DNA of 11,294 nucleotides from RGIG3102 sp045633415 (GCA_045633415.1 JAZQYH010000055.1:1-11294), one strand, 5' to 3'; shown: positions 1 to 7,203, numbered from the stretch's first letter. Notes: generated by a model not told the origin, from the letters alone. Numbers and translations: made by a program.

Positions 1-127
1 GATATGCTATATTCCACAGTTCGTGGCACAGTGGCGGGCATAAATCATCCACTATAAAGGTATCGCCTGCTTTAAAATATCCACTGCGGCATCTGCTTTC
101 TGTAATTGTAAGTTTTACTTTTGCCAT
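1..127 (-). CDS. TIGR04076 family protein, N-terminal part (runs off the left edge)
   Basis: This is the first 42 residues of a minus-strand gene whose 3' end lies outside the window. The protein begins MAKVKLTITESRC and continues through a G-D-T-F-I-V stretch (about 22-27) to the motif CPPLCHELW at residues 30-38. The early Cys13 with the Cys30/Cys34/His35 cluster is the signature I associate with TIGR04076, a family of small proteins of unknown function common in anaerobic bacteria; the cysteines suggest metal or cluster binding, but that is inference. The ATG at 127-125 is preceded by an AGGTG ribosome binding site at 138-134, which supports the start. There is no signal peptide, so it is probably cytoplasmic. 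It is divergent from hflK. The family call rests on remembered motif similarity over a partial sequence. Confidence 0.8.
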   Translation of the reverse strand, partial: MAKVKLTITESRCRSGYFKAGDTFIVDDLCPPLCHELWNIAY

Positions 128-201
128 AATATTCACCTGTCATTGTTTTATGCTTATATTTTACTATTTTTCAGAGGGAAATAAAAGGTAATTGTGATAA
201 A

Positions 202-229
202 ATTTTGCAATTTGTGAAAATAATGTCAA
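202..229 (-). promoter_or_regulatory. Candidate promoter for the TIGR04076 gene
   Basis: On the minus strand a perfect -35 box TTGACA (229-224) is followed after 16 bp by CAAAAT (207-202), which matches four of six -10 positions. It lies about 75-100 bp upstream of the start codon. The -10 is weak, so another -10 in this AT-rich stretch may be the real one. Confidence 0.35.
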
Positions 230-245
230 AATATTGCCTTTACTG

Positions 246-273
246 TTGAAAATAAAAAGGGATGTGATATGAT
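246..273 (+). promoter_or_regulatory. Promoter of hflKC
   Basis: A -35 box TTGAAA (246-251), a 16-bp spacer and a -10 box TATGAT (268-273) with an extended -10 TGA immediately before it (265-267). The predicted transcript start is about 20-25 bp upstream of the hflK start codon. The ribosome binding site AGGAGG lies at 293-298. It is back to back with the promoter candidate for the divergent gene. Confidence 0.65.
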
Positions 274-303
274 TTAATCATAAGTAAAATTCAGGAGGAC
301 ACA

Positions 304-1353
304 ATGAATAAATACGGCAATATTTTTTCAGTATTGTTTGAACTGCTGGTTATTGTATTGGTGTTCGGCGGCGCAGGCAAGGAAATTTTCAAAGCCATCA
401 AAGCCAAAATGCCAAAGAAAAACCCGGAAGACAATGTGATTGATATTAAAATGACACGGGACCAGCAGAGAAAACTGTCTGGTCTGGGCAAAATCGGTAT
501 TATAGCAGTACTGGCACTGGTAACAGTATTTAACTCTATCTATACACTGGATGAGACAGAAGACGCTGTTATCACAACCTTTGGTGTGCCAACCATAGAA
601 GAGGGCAGTGGTCTGCATTTCAAAATCCCATTTGTACAGAAAATCAAAAAAGTAAGCACAGAAACACAGGGTATGAGAATCGGTTACGATGAACACGACA
701 ACACCATCGAAAACGAAGCCCTGATGATTACAAAAGACTTTAACTTTATCAACGTTGATTTCTATCTGGAATGGCAGGTAGTAGACCCTGTATCATTTGT
801 TTATACAGCACAGGAGCCTGCCACAATGCTGAAAACTCTGGCTATGAGCTATATCCGTGATACAATCGGCTCTTACGGTGTTGACGAAGTACTTACAACA
901 GGTAAATCACAGATTCAGTCAGAAATCAGGGAAAAACTGACAAAAAGACTGGAAGATGAAGGTATAGGCATTGCAGTGCGAAATGTTTCCATTCAGGACT
1001 GTGACCCGCCAACAACAGAAGTTATACGGGCGTTCAAAGCTGTAGAAGATGCTAAACAGAATGCTGAAACAGCTGTTTACAACGCAACAGCAGATAAAAA
1101 CAAAAAGATTCTTAACGCAGAAGCTGAAGCAAACAAAATTCTGGAAAATGCAGAAGCAGACAAAACAGCCAGAATTAAAGAAGCTGAAGGTGAAGTTGCA
1201 AAATTCAACGCTATGTACGAAGAATATGTAAAATTCCCTGAAATCACAAAACAGCGTATGTACTATGAAACAATGGAAAAACTTCTTCCAGAAATCAAAG
1301 TTATTATTCAGGACGACAGCGGTCAGGTTGTAAATGTCCTTGGTAAAGAGTAG
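304..1353 (+). CDS. hflK: HflK-like SPFH/band-7 membrane protein
   Basis: A 349-aa member of the SPFH (band 7/prohibitin/stomatin) family. In the best known case HflK pairs with HflC to build a membrane cage that contains and modulates the FtsH AAA protease. Two hydrophobic segments are visible, at about residues 8-24 and 63-80, followed by the SPFH domain (about 83-250, with the typical V-I-T-T-F-G and H-F-K-I-P-F motifs). An Ala/Glu/Lys-rich region (about 245-305, several A-E-A-E and E-A-D-K stretches) should form the coiled coil. The tail (about 306-349) is polar. Most HflK proteins have a single membrane helix, so the first helix is an addition. The start is fixed by AGGAGG five bases upstream of the ATG. 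The next gene begins 10 bases after the stop and is the expected partner, which supports HflK over a stand-alone flotillin. No ftsH is in view. Confidence 0.85.
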   Translation: MNKYGNIFSVLFELLVIVLVFGGAGKEIFKAIKAKMPKKNPEDNVIDIKMTRDQQRKLSGLGKIGIIAVLALVTVFNSIYTLDETEDAVITTFGVPTIEEGSGLHFKIPFVQKIKKVSTETQGMRIGYDEHDNTIENEALMITKDFNFINVDFYLEWQVVDPVSFVYTAQEPATMLKTLAMSYIRDTIGSYGVDEVLTTGKSQIQSEIREKLTKRLEDEGIGIAVRNVSIQDCDPPTTEVIRAFKAVEDAKQNAETAVYNATADKNKKILNAEAEANKILENAEADKTARIKEAEGEVAKFNAMYEEYVKFPEITKQRMYYETMEKLLPEIKVIIQDDSGQVVNVLGKE

Positions 1354-1359
1354 GAGGTG
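1352..1359 (+). promoter_or_regulatory. Ribosome binding site of hflC, overlapping the hflK stop codon
   Basis: AGGAGGTG begins inside the TAG stop of hflK (1351-1353) and sits four bases before the ATG at 1364. It decides the hflC start: an in-frame ATG at 1334, inside hflK, would give a 10-residue extension that has no such site and would put charged residues ahead of the membrane anchor. The overlap suggests the two proteins are made in a coupled way. Confidence 0.85.
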
Positions 1360-1363
1360 CCTT

Positions 1364-2227
1364 ATGAAAAAGAAAATAATTCTTGCCATAGTGGCTGTAT
1401 TGGTTTTTATAGGTATCTCTGAATCAATGTTTGTACTTGATAAGGGTGAGTATGCCATTGTAAAACAGTTTGGTGAAGTAGTGGCTATCCACGATGAGCC
1501 TGGCATGAAGGTGAAAGTGCCTTTTATCCAGTCTGTGGACACACTTCCAAACAAAGTGTTGGTATACGACCTGCCTATAAGTGAAGTTATTACAAAGGAC
1601 AAGCAGACAATGGTTGCTGACTCCTTTGCAATGTGGAGAATTTCTGACCCTAAAAAATTTATTTCCAGTCTTAACGGCTCAATCACAACAGCTACAGGCC
1701 GTATTGAATATCTGGTTTACAATGCTATGAAAAACGAAATTTCTTCCAGAACACAGAACGAAGTTGTAAGCGACAGAACAGGTGAGCTGGCACGGGATAT
1801 TACAGAAACAGCCCGTCCAAACTTTTCACAGTATGGTATCGAACTGCTGTCTGTTGAAACAAAACATCTTGACCTGCCTTACGACAATAAAGAGTCTGTT
1901 TACAAACGTATGATTGCAGAAAGAAACAATATTTCTGCTACATATACTGCTGAAGGCGAAAAGGAAGCTACAATCATCACCAACGAAGCGGCAAAAGAAG
2001 CGGCAGTTCTTTTGGCTACTGCAAATGCACAGGCAGAACAGCTGCGTGCTGAAGGCGAAGCAGAATATATGAGAATTCTTTCCGAAGCATACAACAATTC
2101 TTCCAAAGCTGAATTCTATGAGTTTGTACGCAGTCTGGAAGCCGCAGAAAAGTCCCTTGCACAGAATGGTAATGTACTGATACTCAATCAGGACAGCCCT
2201 CTTGTAGAGCTGTTTTACGGTAAATAA
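1364..2227 (+). CDS. hflC: HflC-like SPFH/band-7 membrane protein
   Basis: A 287-aa partner of HflK. One membrane anchor lies at the N-terminus (about residues 5-20, after M-K-K-K), then the SPFH domain (about 23-190, with F-V-L-D-K-G-E-Y-A-I-V). The region S-V-Y-K-R-M-I-A-E-R (178-187) leading into Y-T-A-E-G-E-K-E-A is the HflC hallmark. An Ala/Glu-rich helix follows (about 195-245), then F-Y-E-F-V-R-S-L-E-A (251-260), which corresponds to the conserved F-Y-A-F-I-R-S-L segment of enteric HflC. Length and order match the family. HflC is expected to alternate with HflK in a ring assembly on the outer face of the membrane and to influence FtsH-dependent turnover of membrane proteins. It is co-transcribed with hflK and ends at the terminator 30 bases downstream. 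Confidence 0.88.
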   Translation: MKKKIILAIVAVLVFIGISESMFVLDKGEYAIVKQFGEVVAIHDEPGMKVKVPFIQSVDTLPNKVLVYDLPISEVITKDKQTMVADSFAMWRISDPKKFISSLNGSITTATGRIEYLVYNAMKNEISSRTQNEVVSDRTGELARDITETARPNFSQYGIELLSVETKHLDLPYDNKESVYKRMIAERNNISATYTAEGEKEATIITNEAAKEAAVLLATANAQAEQLRAEGEAEYMRILSEAYNNSSKAEFYEFVRSLEAAEKSLAQNGNVLILNQDSPLVELFYGK

Positions 2228-2256
2228 AGGCGGGCATGACAAATAAATGAAACGAT

Positions 2257-2289
2257 AAAACCTCCCTGATTTGAGCAGGGAGGTTTTTT
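2257..2289 (+). terminator. Bidirectional terminator between hflC and the lipoprotein gene
   Basis: A perfect 12-bp stem, AAAACCTCCCTG (2257-2268) with CAGGGAGGTTTT (2276-2287), around a 7-base loop, followed by a T-run on the plus strand. Read on the minus strand it also ends in a T-run (complement of 2257-2260), so it can serve the convergent lipoprotein gene whose stop is about 50 bases away. Confidence 0.9.
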
Positions 2290-2340
2290 GTGCTGAAACT
2301 TGGTAAAATTTATTGCATACAGGGTTTACTGATTGATGTT

Positions 2341-4161
2341 TTAGTATTCTTTTATCGGTGAATACTGACCTGTTTGTGTGTTTATGCTGCCTTCAAACCA
2401 GATGTATTTGTGGGAATTTGACCATCCGTAGAAATGCATATTTCCATTGTTTTCTGGATAGATGGAAACAGGTATAAGATTAAAACCCAGCAAAACATTT
2501 ACACCTGTGTCATAGTCAAATTCTATATGACCATTTTGGGAAATTCTGGCAAAATGATAGGTTGCATTTAACAGCATATCATCTTTTTCGTAGTCTGCAT
2601 AGGCGTTTCTGGTATCTTCCACATCAGGATAGTCAAAGTAAACTATGGATACGGATTTATCTTCAGGGTCGCGTCGGGCGGCCATAAGGTAACGATAAGA
2701 AATATTTTTGCCTGTGTTTTCTCCCATAGGAATGTAGTCAGTCAGACGCCATATAGGTTCAGTGTTGGCAATGTCTGTGTCGAAAATATTGAAAGCATCA
2801 TAGTCATAGAAATATACATCGCCATTTTTTAAAAAGCCGGTTTCATTGTCACCACCATACATACCACCTGTTTCTCCGATATATTTCATTTTACCGGTGG
2901 CTCTTTCTAAAAGTACATTTGCTTGGAATGAAGCATCGCCACCACCGTAGTAAGAACCGGTAACAATAGAATATTTCTCGTCAGCAGAGGTAGCTACCGG
3001 TTTACAATCCCATCTGCTGTCATATATGTAATCAGACTGTGCGGTATAGCTTGTAAAGTCCAACACTATCTGCTGGGCACAGTATGGATTGTAAACAGTG
3101 AAAACATTTTGACCTGTCATAGTTATATCAAGGGACAGATTTTTGCTTTCCATATAATAGTGATAATATTCGCTGAATGACGGGTGCAATGGTACCTGAG
3201 TCTGAAAACTGTCCTTTATACCTCCTTCTGTATTATACAATACAGCTATTTCTCCAATTTTCTGTAAGTTACTTGGGGTTTCAAGACTTATCAATTGTAT
3301 ACTGCCATCGGTAACAGGCACATTAAATATGTTGCGATAATATATGAATTCGCCAGTCTGAAGGTTGCAAACATAACTGCCACCATAGTAATCTTTGTCT
3401 GCCAGCAGATTTTGCTCTTTATCTATAAAAAACAGTTGATTATGAGTATCCAAATCAAGGGCATAAGGCTCGTAATCGGTATGGTCGAAAATTCTTCCGA
3501 GGAAACGATAGTCTGTTTCTATAACCTGTTTTATTGTGCCGTTTGAATTAAATAATATCAGCCCGTTTTTACTGTCAGGTTCTTTGATAAAACTGGTAAT
3601 GTAATCATCACCTTTTTTTACAGTGTCCCCCAGATAGTAGTTGTTATTTGATATTGGGGTGGTGTCAAAAGAGATGTCTTTTAAGTCCAATTTATCTGTG
3701 TCAATAACATATATATCATTAAGGGTGGTGAGAATTAGTTCATCTCCTGCTATATTCAAACTGCCCCAATACAATGTTTCACTGTGGAAGCCATCGCCGT
3801 ATGTGTTATAATCCAGCATGGCAGTAACAGGCAGGTTAAGAGTGCGCCCGTTGCTGTTTTTGATTTGAATGGTAATCAGCAATGTATGGTCTGCATTTTC
3901 CTCTGTACTGATTACTTCCACCTCCAGCCCGGCACGGTACAAATCTGTTAATCTGTCAGCGGGAAGCAGATGTTCTTTGATTATGGAAGAAATGAAATTA
4001 CTGCGTTTTTCTTCTGTTTGCTGTGTTACAGAAATAAGAGAGTTGTCTGCAATATGTACAGGAACTTCCAGACTGGCTGTATCAGTGCTTTTAATCTGCC
4101 CACAGGCTGGCAGGAAAAACATACATAATAGCAAGGTAATTGGTAAAATTTGTATTTTCAT
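2341..4161 (-). CDS. Large lipoprotein of unknown function, possibly beta-propeller-like
   Basis: A 606-aa protein that I do not recognise. It starts with a lipoprotein signal peptide: a basic start, a hydrophobic core, and lipobox L-P-A-C-G with the lipidated cysteine at residue 20. The mature protein should be anchored on the outer face of the membrane. The rest is rich in Tyr, Asp, Asn and Gly and poor in long hydrophobic runs, with many short strand-like segments separated by turns, for example Y-Y-G-G-S-Y (about 266), G-S-Y-Y-G-G-G-D and M-Y-G-G-D-N (about 406-440). This texture is typical of all-beta repeat proteins such as propellers, but I could not define blades. The ATG at 4161 is preferred to a GTG six bases earlier because that GTG lies inside the ribosome binding site. 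The gene has its own flanking signals, so it is probably transcribed alone. No catalytic motif is evident. Confidence 0.85.
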   Translation of the reverse strand: MKIQILPITLLLCMFFLPACGQIKSTDTASLEVPVHIADNSLISVTQQTEEKRSNFISSIIKEHLLPADRLTDLYRAGLEVEVISTEENADHTLLITIQIKNSNGRTLNLPVTAMLDYNTYGDGFHSETLYWGSLNIAGDELILTTLNDIYVIDTDKLDLKDISFDTTPISNNNYYLGDTVKKGDDYITSFIKEPDSKNGLILFNSNGTIKQVIETDYRFLGRIFDHTDYEPYALDLDTHNQLFFIDKEQNLLADKDYYGGSYVCNLQTGEFIYYRNIFNVPVTDGSIQLISLETPSNLQKIGEIAVLYNTEGGIKDSFQTQVPLHPSFSEYYHYYMESKNLSLDITMTGQNVFTVYNPYCAQQIVLDFTSYTAQSDYIYDSRWDCKPVATSADEKYSIVTGSYYGGGDASFQANVLLERATGKMKYIGETGGMYGGDNETGFLKNGDVYFYDYDAFNIFDTDIANTEPIWRLTDYIPMGENTGKNISYRYLMAARRDPEDKSVSIVYFDYPDVEDTRNAYADYEKDDMLLNATYHFARISQNGHIEFDYDTGVNVLLGFNLIPVSIYPENNGNMHFYGWSNSHKYIWFEGSINTQTGQYSPIKEY

Positions 4162-4164
4162 ACG

Positions 4165-4170
4165 CACCTC
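4165..4170 (-). promoter_or_regulatory. Ribosome binding site that decides the lipoprotein start
   Basis: GAGGTG on the minus strand. Its GAGG core is five bases before the ATG at 4161. The alternative GTG start (4167-4165) is part of this site and could not use it. Confidence 0.7.
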
Positions 4171-4196
4171 ACAAACAGTTACTATGTAGTTATCCT

Positions 4197-4225
4197 ATCA
4201 TATACAGATTTTAAATACAATTAAA
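4197..4225 (-). promoter_or_regulatory. Candidate promoter for the lipoprotein gene
   Basis: On the minus strand TTTAAT (4225-4220), a 17-bp spacer and TATGAT (4202-4197). The -35 is a poor match, the -10 good. It sits between the 5'-nucleotidase terminator and the lipoprotein start, the place where a promoter is expected. Confidence 0.35.
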
Positions 4226-4264
4226 GTGACAGAATATTTATATTAATCAGCTCCAGACAAAACA

Positions 4265-4286
4265 AAAGCGGCCCGAAGGCCGCTTT
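4265..4286 (-). terminator. Terminator of the 5'-nucleotidase gene
   Basis: A perfect 9-bp stem AAAGCGGCC (4265-4273) with GGCCGCTTT (4278-4286). Read on the minus strand the loop is TTCG closed by C-G, the very stable UUCG tetraloop, and the stem is followed by TGTTTTG. It lies 14 bases after the stop codon. Confidence 0.9.
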
Positions 4287-4300
4287 AATTATATGTTGAA

Positions 4301-6121
4301 TTATTTAATTGTAATTCTGCCAGAGCCGTTTACTGTACCGTAGTCCAGAAGCATATTTGGATATGTTGCCCGCAGTGGGGAGTTAGTAGCTTCGATAACG
4401 CCGCCGTCAAAGCCCATGATGTAGTTTGCCAGTACCATGTAGTCAACCATTACATAGTCCAGAACATTGATAGCACCGTCGAACATATTGAAGCCGTCAC
4501 CAAGGCTGCGCAGTGTGTAGCTGTTACCAGCCATGTTGTACTGTGCATTCAGGTCAAGGTCTTCGTATACGCCAGTTTCCTGATTGAAAATCTTAACGTC
4601 TTTTACACGGTATTCGCCTGTTGGGCCACCAGTCCAAACGCCTTTGTCGTCTTTCTGAACTGTGGATGGGATAGAGGAGTCAACTGTGTAGATTGCACCT
4701 GCTACGTGCAGGAAGCCGCCGCTTTCGCCAACGCCAACATTCTGTGCACCCCATTCAAGAGCATCCAGAACCTGCTGACCAGAAACTGTCTGCAGACATG
4801 CTACGTTACCGAATGTGTGGATTTCTTTACATGTAAGGAAGGAGATATCGCCTGTGATAGCTTTGTTTCTTACGCCGCCGCCGTTCATGATAGCGATGTC
4901 GATGTCAAGGTCCATATCGTCGAACAGATAGTACAGAGCGTCAGCAGAGAAGTCGCCTGTGTTTGTTCCCTGTTTACGAACAAGACGTGTGCCTTCTGCG
5001 TCGTAGTTGTCAAATACCAGGTCTGTTTTACCGATAATTGCGCCCAGTTCGTCTGTAATTTCGTTAATCCAGCCTTCTTTGAGGGATGTGATATCTTCAA
5101 AAACTGGCCATTCAGCGCCTGCGTACAGTTCGCTTACAAGTTTGTAACCAACAACTTCAGTTACTTCTTCGCCTTTGTCGTCAACTTTTACGTTGCCGTT
5201 TTCGTCTTTAACTTTTTCCAGAACTTCTTCGTATTCGATAAAGTCTGTTTTGATTGTGCCGTCAGCGCCGATAACCATCAGACCGATTCTGTCAAAGTAT
5301 TCGCCTGTCTGAGTAAGGAGAACATCTTTGCCGTCTTTGTCAGCAACCAATTCGCCTTTTACTGTAGAGTGTGAGTGACCGTCGATAAATGCGTCCAGAC
5401 CGGAAACACCTTTGATTGTTTCAGCTGATGTCCAAGGCTGTGAAGCTGGGTCGTCACCAAGGTGACCAAGAGCGATAACTTTTGTTGCGCCAGCTTTTTT
5501 AGCATCGTCGATAGCTTTCTGTACATCTGCCTGCAGGTCTTCGCCTTTTTCACCGGAAGAGATACCGTAGATGTATTCGCCGTTTTCGTTCTGGAAGTAA
5601 GCTGGTGTGGATTTTGTGAATGATTCAGGTGTTGTGATACCTACAAATGCGATTTTTTGACCGCCGATTTCAAACATTTTGTAAGGTTCAAGAACTGTGC
5701 CTGTAATTGTGTCGCCATCCAGTTTGTAGAAGTTAGCGGAAACGTATGGATATTCAGCCCATTCGATGATGTCCATTGTGCCTTCCATGCTGTAGTCGAA
5801 TTCATGGTTACCCAATGTTGCCAGGTCGTAACCTGCAGCGTTCATCAGTTCGATAATTGTTTCGCCAAAGTCCATAGAACCATAAACTGTACCCTGGCTA
5901 TGGTCGCCAGCGTCTACCAGCAGCACGTTTTTGTACTGTGCTTTCAGTTCTTCTTTGATAGCAGCTATAACGTCATAGCTGAGTGGGTTGTCGATGTAGG
6001 TATGCACGTCGTTGGTGTAGAGAATAGCTACATCTTCTTTTGGTGCTTCTGTACCGCCGCAAGCTACCAGTGATAATACCATAGCAAGTGACAGAACAAG
6101 AGCAATTAATTTTTTCATCAT
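4301..6121 (-). CDS. Lipoprotein bifunctional metallophosphatase/5'-nucleotidase (UshA/CD73 type)
   Basis: A 606-aa surface enzyme that should hydrolyse extracellular nucleotides or related phosphate esters to nucleosides and phosphate. The signal peptide ends in lipobox L-V-A-C-G-G (Cys21). The N-terminal metallophosphatase domain carries every dimetal ligand of the family: D38-x-H40 in T-N-D-V-H, D73 in A-G-D-H-S-Q-G, N105-H106-E107 in L-G-N-H-E-F-D, H220 in L-G-H-L-G-D-D, and H249-x-H251 in D-G-H-S-H-S. The C-terminal 5'-nucleotidase domain shows T-G-D-F-S-A-D-A, N-G-G-G-V-R, H-T-F-G-N and N-S-Y-T-L-R-S-L-G-D-G-F, the usual substrate-binding stretches. The exact substrate cannot be told. 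The first ATG of the ATG-ATG pair (6121) is chosen because GGAGG is eight bases upstream; the second (6118) is possible. It appears to be a single-gene transcript with its own promoter and terminator. Confidence 0.93.
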   Translation of the reverse strand: MMKKLIALVLSLAMVLSLVACGGTEAPKEDVAILYTNDVHTYIDNPLSYDVIAAIKEELKAQYKNVLLVDAGDHSQGTVYGSMDFGETIIELMNAAGYDLATLGNHEFDYSMEGTMDIIEWAEYPYVSANFYKLDGDTITGTVLEPYKMFEIGGQKIAFVGITTPESFTKSTPAYFQNENGEYIYGISSGEKGEDLQADVQKAIDDAKKAGATKVIALGHLGDDPASQPWTSAETIKGVSGLDAFIDGHSHSTVKGELVADKDGKDVLLTQTGEYFDRIGLMVIGADGTIKTDFIEYEEVLEKVKDENGNVKVDDKGEEVTEVVGYKLVSELYAGAEWPVFEDITSLKEGWINEITDELGAIIGKTDLVFDNYDAEGTRLVRKQGTNTGDFSADALYYLFDDMDLDIDIAIMNGGGVRNKAITGDISFLTCKEIHTFGNVACLQTVSGQQVLDALEWGAQNVGVGESGGFLHVAGAIYTVDSSIPSTVQKDDKGVWTGGPTGEYRVKDVKIFNQETGVYEDLDLNAQYNMAGNSYTLRSLGDGFNMFDGAINVLDYVMVDYMVLANYIMGFDGGVIEATNSPLRATYPNMLLDYGTVNGSGRITIK

Positions 6122-6141
6122 AAAAAATTCCTCCGTTTTTC

Positions 6142-6160
6142 GCACGGCAGAATGCCGCAC
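6142..6160 (-). other. Hairpin in the 5' untranslated region of the 5'-nucleotidase mRNA
   Basis: On the minus strand GTGCGGCA, a UUC loop, and TGCCGTGC form an 8-bp RNA stem that includes two adjacent G-U pairs. It ends about 8 bases before the GGAGG ribosome binding site. There is no U-run, so it is not a terminator; it may affect mRNA stability or translation. Confidence 0.5.
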
Positions 6161-6171
6161 CTGTTAAACAT

Positions 6172-6180
6172 ATCATAACA
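6172..6180 (-). promoter_or_regulatory. Candidate extended -10 promoter of the 5'-nucleotidase gene
   Basis: On the minus strand TGT (6180-6178) directly precedes TATGAT (6177-6172), an extended -10 element. No good -35 box is found 16-18 bp upstream. Use of this site would give a leader of about 45 bases that contains the hairpin at 6142-6160. Confidence 0.45.
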
Positions 6181-6260
6181 TATTTATGTATAAAAAAACT
6201 ATATTAAAACTGCATAGAAACACAGCTGTGTAAGTATAAAAATAGACGAAATTCAAAACA

Positions 6261-6287
6261 AAAATCCCGTTTTACATACGGGATTTT
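6261..6287 (-). terminator. Terminator of the MBL-fold hydrolase gene
   Basis: A perfect 10-bp stem AAAATCCCGT (6261-6270) with ACGGGATTTT (6278-6287) around a 7-base loop. Read on the minus strand it is followed by a TTTTGTTTTG run. It begins 18 bases after the stop at 6306. Confidence 0.85.
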
Positions 6288-6305
6288 TGAATATGTTTTT
6301 CATCG

Positions 6306-7058
6306 TTATTTAAATATATTATACAGTTCTTCTTTTGTCATAATATCAGCGTGTCCGCCGATACATCTGTCAAAATCCAGAGTGTCCAGCAGTGCCAGAT
6401 ATTCTTTTACCAGCTGTTTGTCATAAGGGATTTTTGCTGTTTCTTCCAGAAAATCATCTTCGTGCTCTATATCAAAATGCCATGGCTGACCATACAGGTC
6501 CTTGCCGTTGGAGTCTCCGAGAAAAATAAATTTTTCGCTTGGTATATAGCACAGCACAGAGTCGTCAGCGTGGGGACCAGCACAGTGTATCAGCTGGCAT
6601 TCAATACCGCCTAAATCAATGGTCATTTTATCTGTGAAAACTATATCTGCAGGCACAACATTGATGTTGCTTCTGTCTTCAAATTCACGTTTAATCATTT
6701 CATTGCAGAAAACAATATCTTCGCCTTTTTCTACACGGTCTGCCATGGACTCATCATCCCACTGCCACTGTGAAACTTTTTTTAGATATTCATTTGTCTT
6801 ACTGCCTGCGATGGTAGGCACTGCCCATGCGTGCATACCAAAACTGTGGTCCCAGTGCCAGTGGGAAACAGCTACGAAATCAGGCATAGGTAAACTTTGT
6901 TCTTCCAGACGGCCTTTAAGCAGCTGAACATTGGCAGAAGAGTTGCCTGCTTCAAACATCAGTGTGTATTTATCACCTGTAATAAGGCCCACATTCGGGC
7001 GGTCTGTGTAGTGTTCAGGTGGCTGAATGTAAATGCGGTCAGAAATTTTATTGAACAT
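6306..7058 (-). CDS. MBL-fold metallohydrolase
   Basis: A 250-aa soluble metallo-beta-lactamase-fold enzyme with no signal peptide. The full set of dinuclear metal ligands is visible: H66-W-H68-W-D70-H71-S-F-G, then H163 in G-P-H-A-D-D-S, the bridging D182 in F-L-G-D-S, and H236 in G-G-H-A-D near the C-terminus. The length and order fit the stand-alone MBL superfamily, which includes glyoxalase II-like thioesterases, lactonases and phosphodiesterases; sequence alone does not say which. The Trp residues inside the HxHxDH motif and the Trp-rich W-Q-W-D (98-101) may line the active site. The ATG at 7058 has GAGG nine bases upstream. The gene has its own promoter and terminator and is divergent from the moxR operon. 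Confidence 0.9.
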   Translation of the reverse strand: MFNKISDRIYIQPPEHYTDRPNVGLITGDKYTLMFEAGNSSANVQLLKGRLEEQSLPMPDFVAVSHWHWDHSFGMHAWAVPTIAGSKTNEYLKKVSQWQWDDESMADRVEKGEDIVFCNEMIKREFEDRSNINVVPADIVFTDKMTIDLGGIECQLIHCAGPHADDSVLCYIPSEKFIFLGDSNGKDLYGQPWHFDIEHEDDFLEETAKIPYDKQLVKEYLALLDTLDFDRCIGGHADIMTKEELYNIFK

Positions 7059-7089
7059 AATATGCTACCTCGTGTCTGTATTTATATCA

Positions 7090-7118
7090 ATTATACTACT
7101 ATATGGTTGTTGTAACAA
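7090..7118 (-). promoter_or_regulatory. Promoter of the MBL-fold hydrolase gene
   Basis: On the minus strand TTGTTA (7118-7113), a 17-bp spacer and a perfect TATAAT (7095-7090). The predicted start point is about 25 bases upstream of the ATG. Confidence 0.7.
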
Positions 7119-7148
7119 TAAAATATTGTTCTGTGTATTTAAAACACT

Positions 7149-7176
7149 TTGAATTTTATTAAATATAAGTTATAAT
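7149..7176 (+). promoter_or_regulatory. Promoter of the moxR-DUF58 operon
   Basis: TTGAAT (7149-7154), a 16-bp spacer and a perfect TATAAT (7171-7176). The predicted start point near 7183 leaves a leader of about 55 bases before the moxR ATG. Confidence 0.65.
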
Positions 7177-7188
7177 ATAGGACATCGA

Positions 7189-7203
7189 TATAACACAGTT
7201 ATA
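7189..7203 (+). promoter_or_regulatory. Candidate operator: inverted repeat at the moxR transcript start
   Basis: TATAAC-ACA-GTTATA is a perfect 6-bp inverted repeat with a 3-bp centre. It starts 12 bp after the -10 box, which places it at roughly +6 to +20 of the predicted transcript, a usual repressor position. GTTATA occurs again at 7215-7220. The sequence is AT-rich, so chance is a real alternative. Confidence 0.3.

Noticed and set aside
1334..1363. Ten-residue N-terminal extension of hflC from an upstream ATG
   Set aside because: The upstream ATG lies inside hflK without a ribosome binding site; AGGAGGTG is placed correctly for the ATG at 1364, which gives a normal HflC N-terminus.
919..1686. 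Minus-strand open frame of 255 codons across hflK and hflC
   Set aside because: It crosses the hflK-hflC junction antisense to both genes and encodes a Phe/Cys-rich sequence with no recognisable domain.
4706..5374. Long open frame of 222 codons on the plus strand inside the 5'-nucleotidase gene
   Set aside because: It lies antisense to a gene with every expected catalytic motif, has a Phe/Val/Cys-rich composition typical of antisense frames, and has no ribosome binding site or family motif.
6122..6160. Thirteen-residue N-terminal extension of the 5'-nucleotidase
   Set aside because: It would translate through the ribosome binding site and leader hairpin and push the signal peptide inward; the ATG at 6121 fits the GGAGG site.
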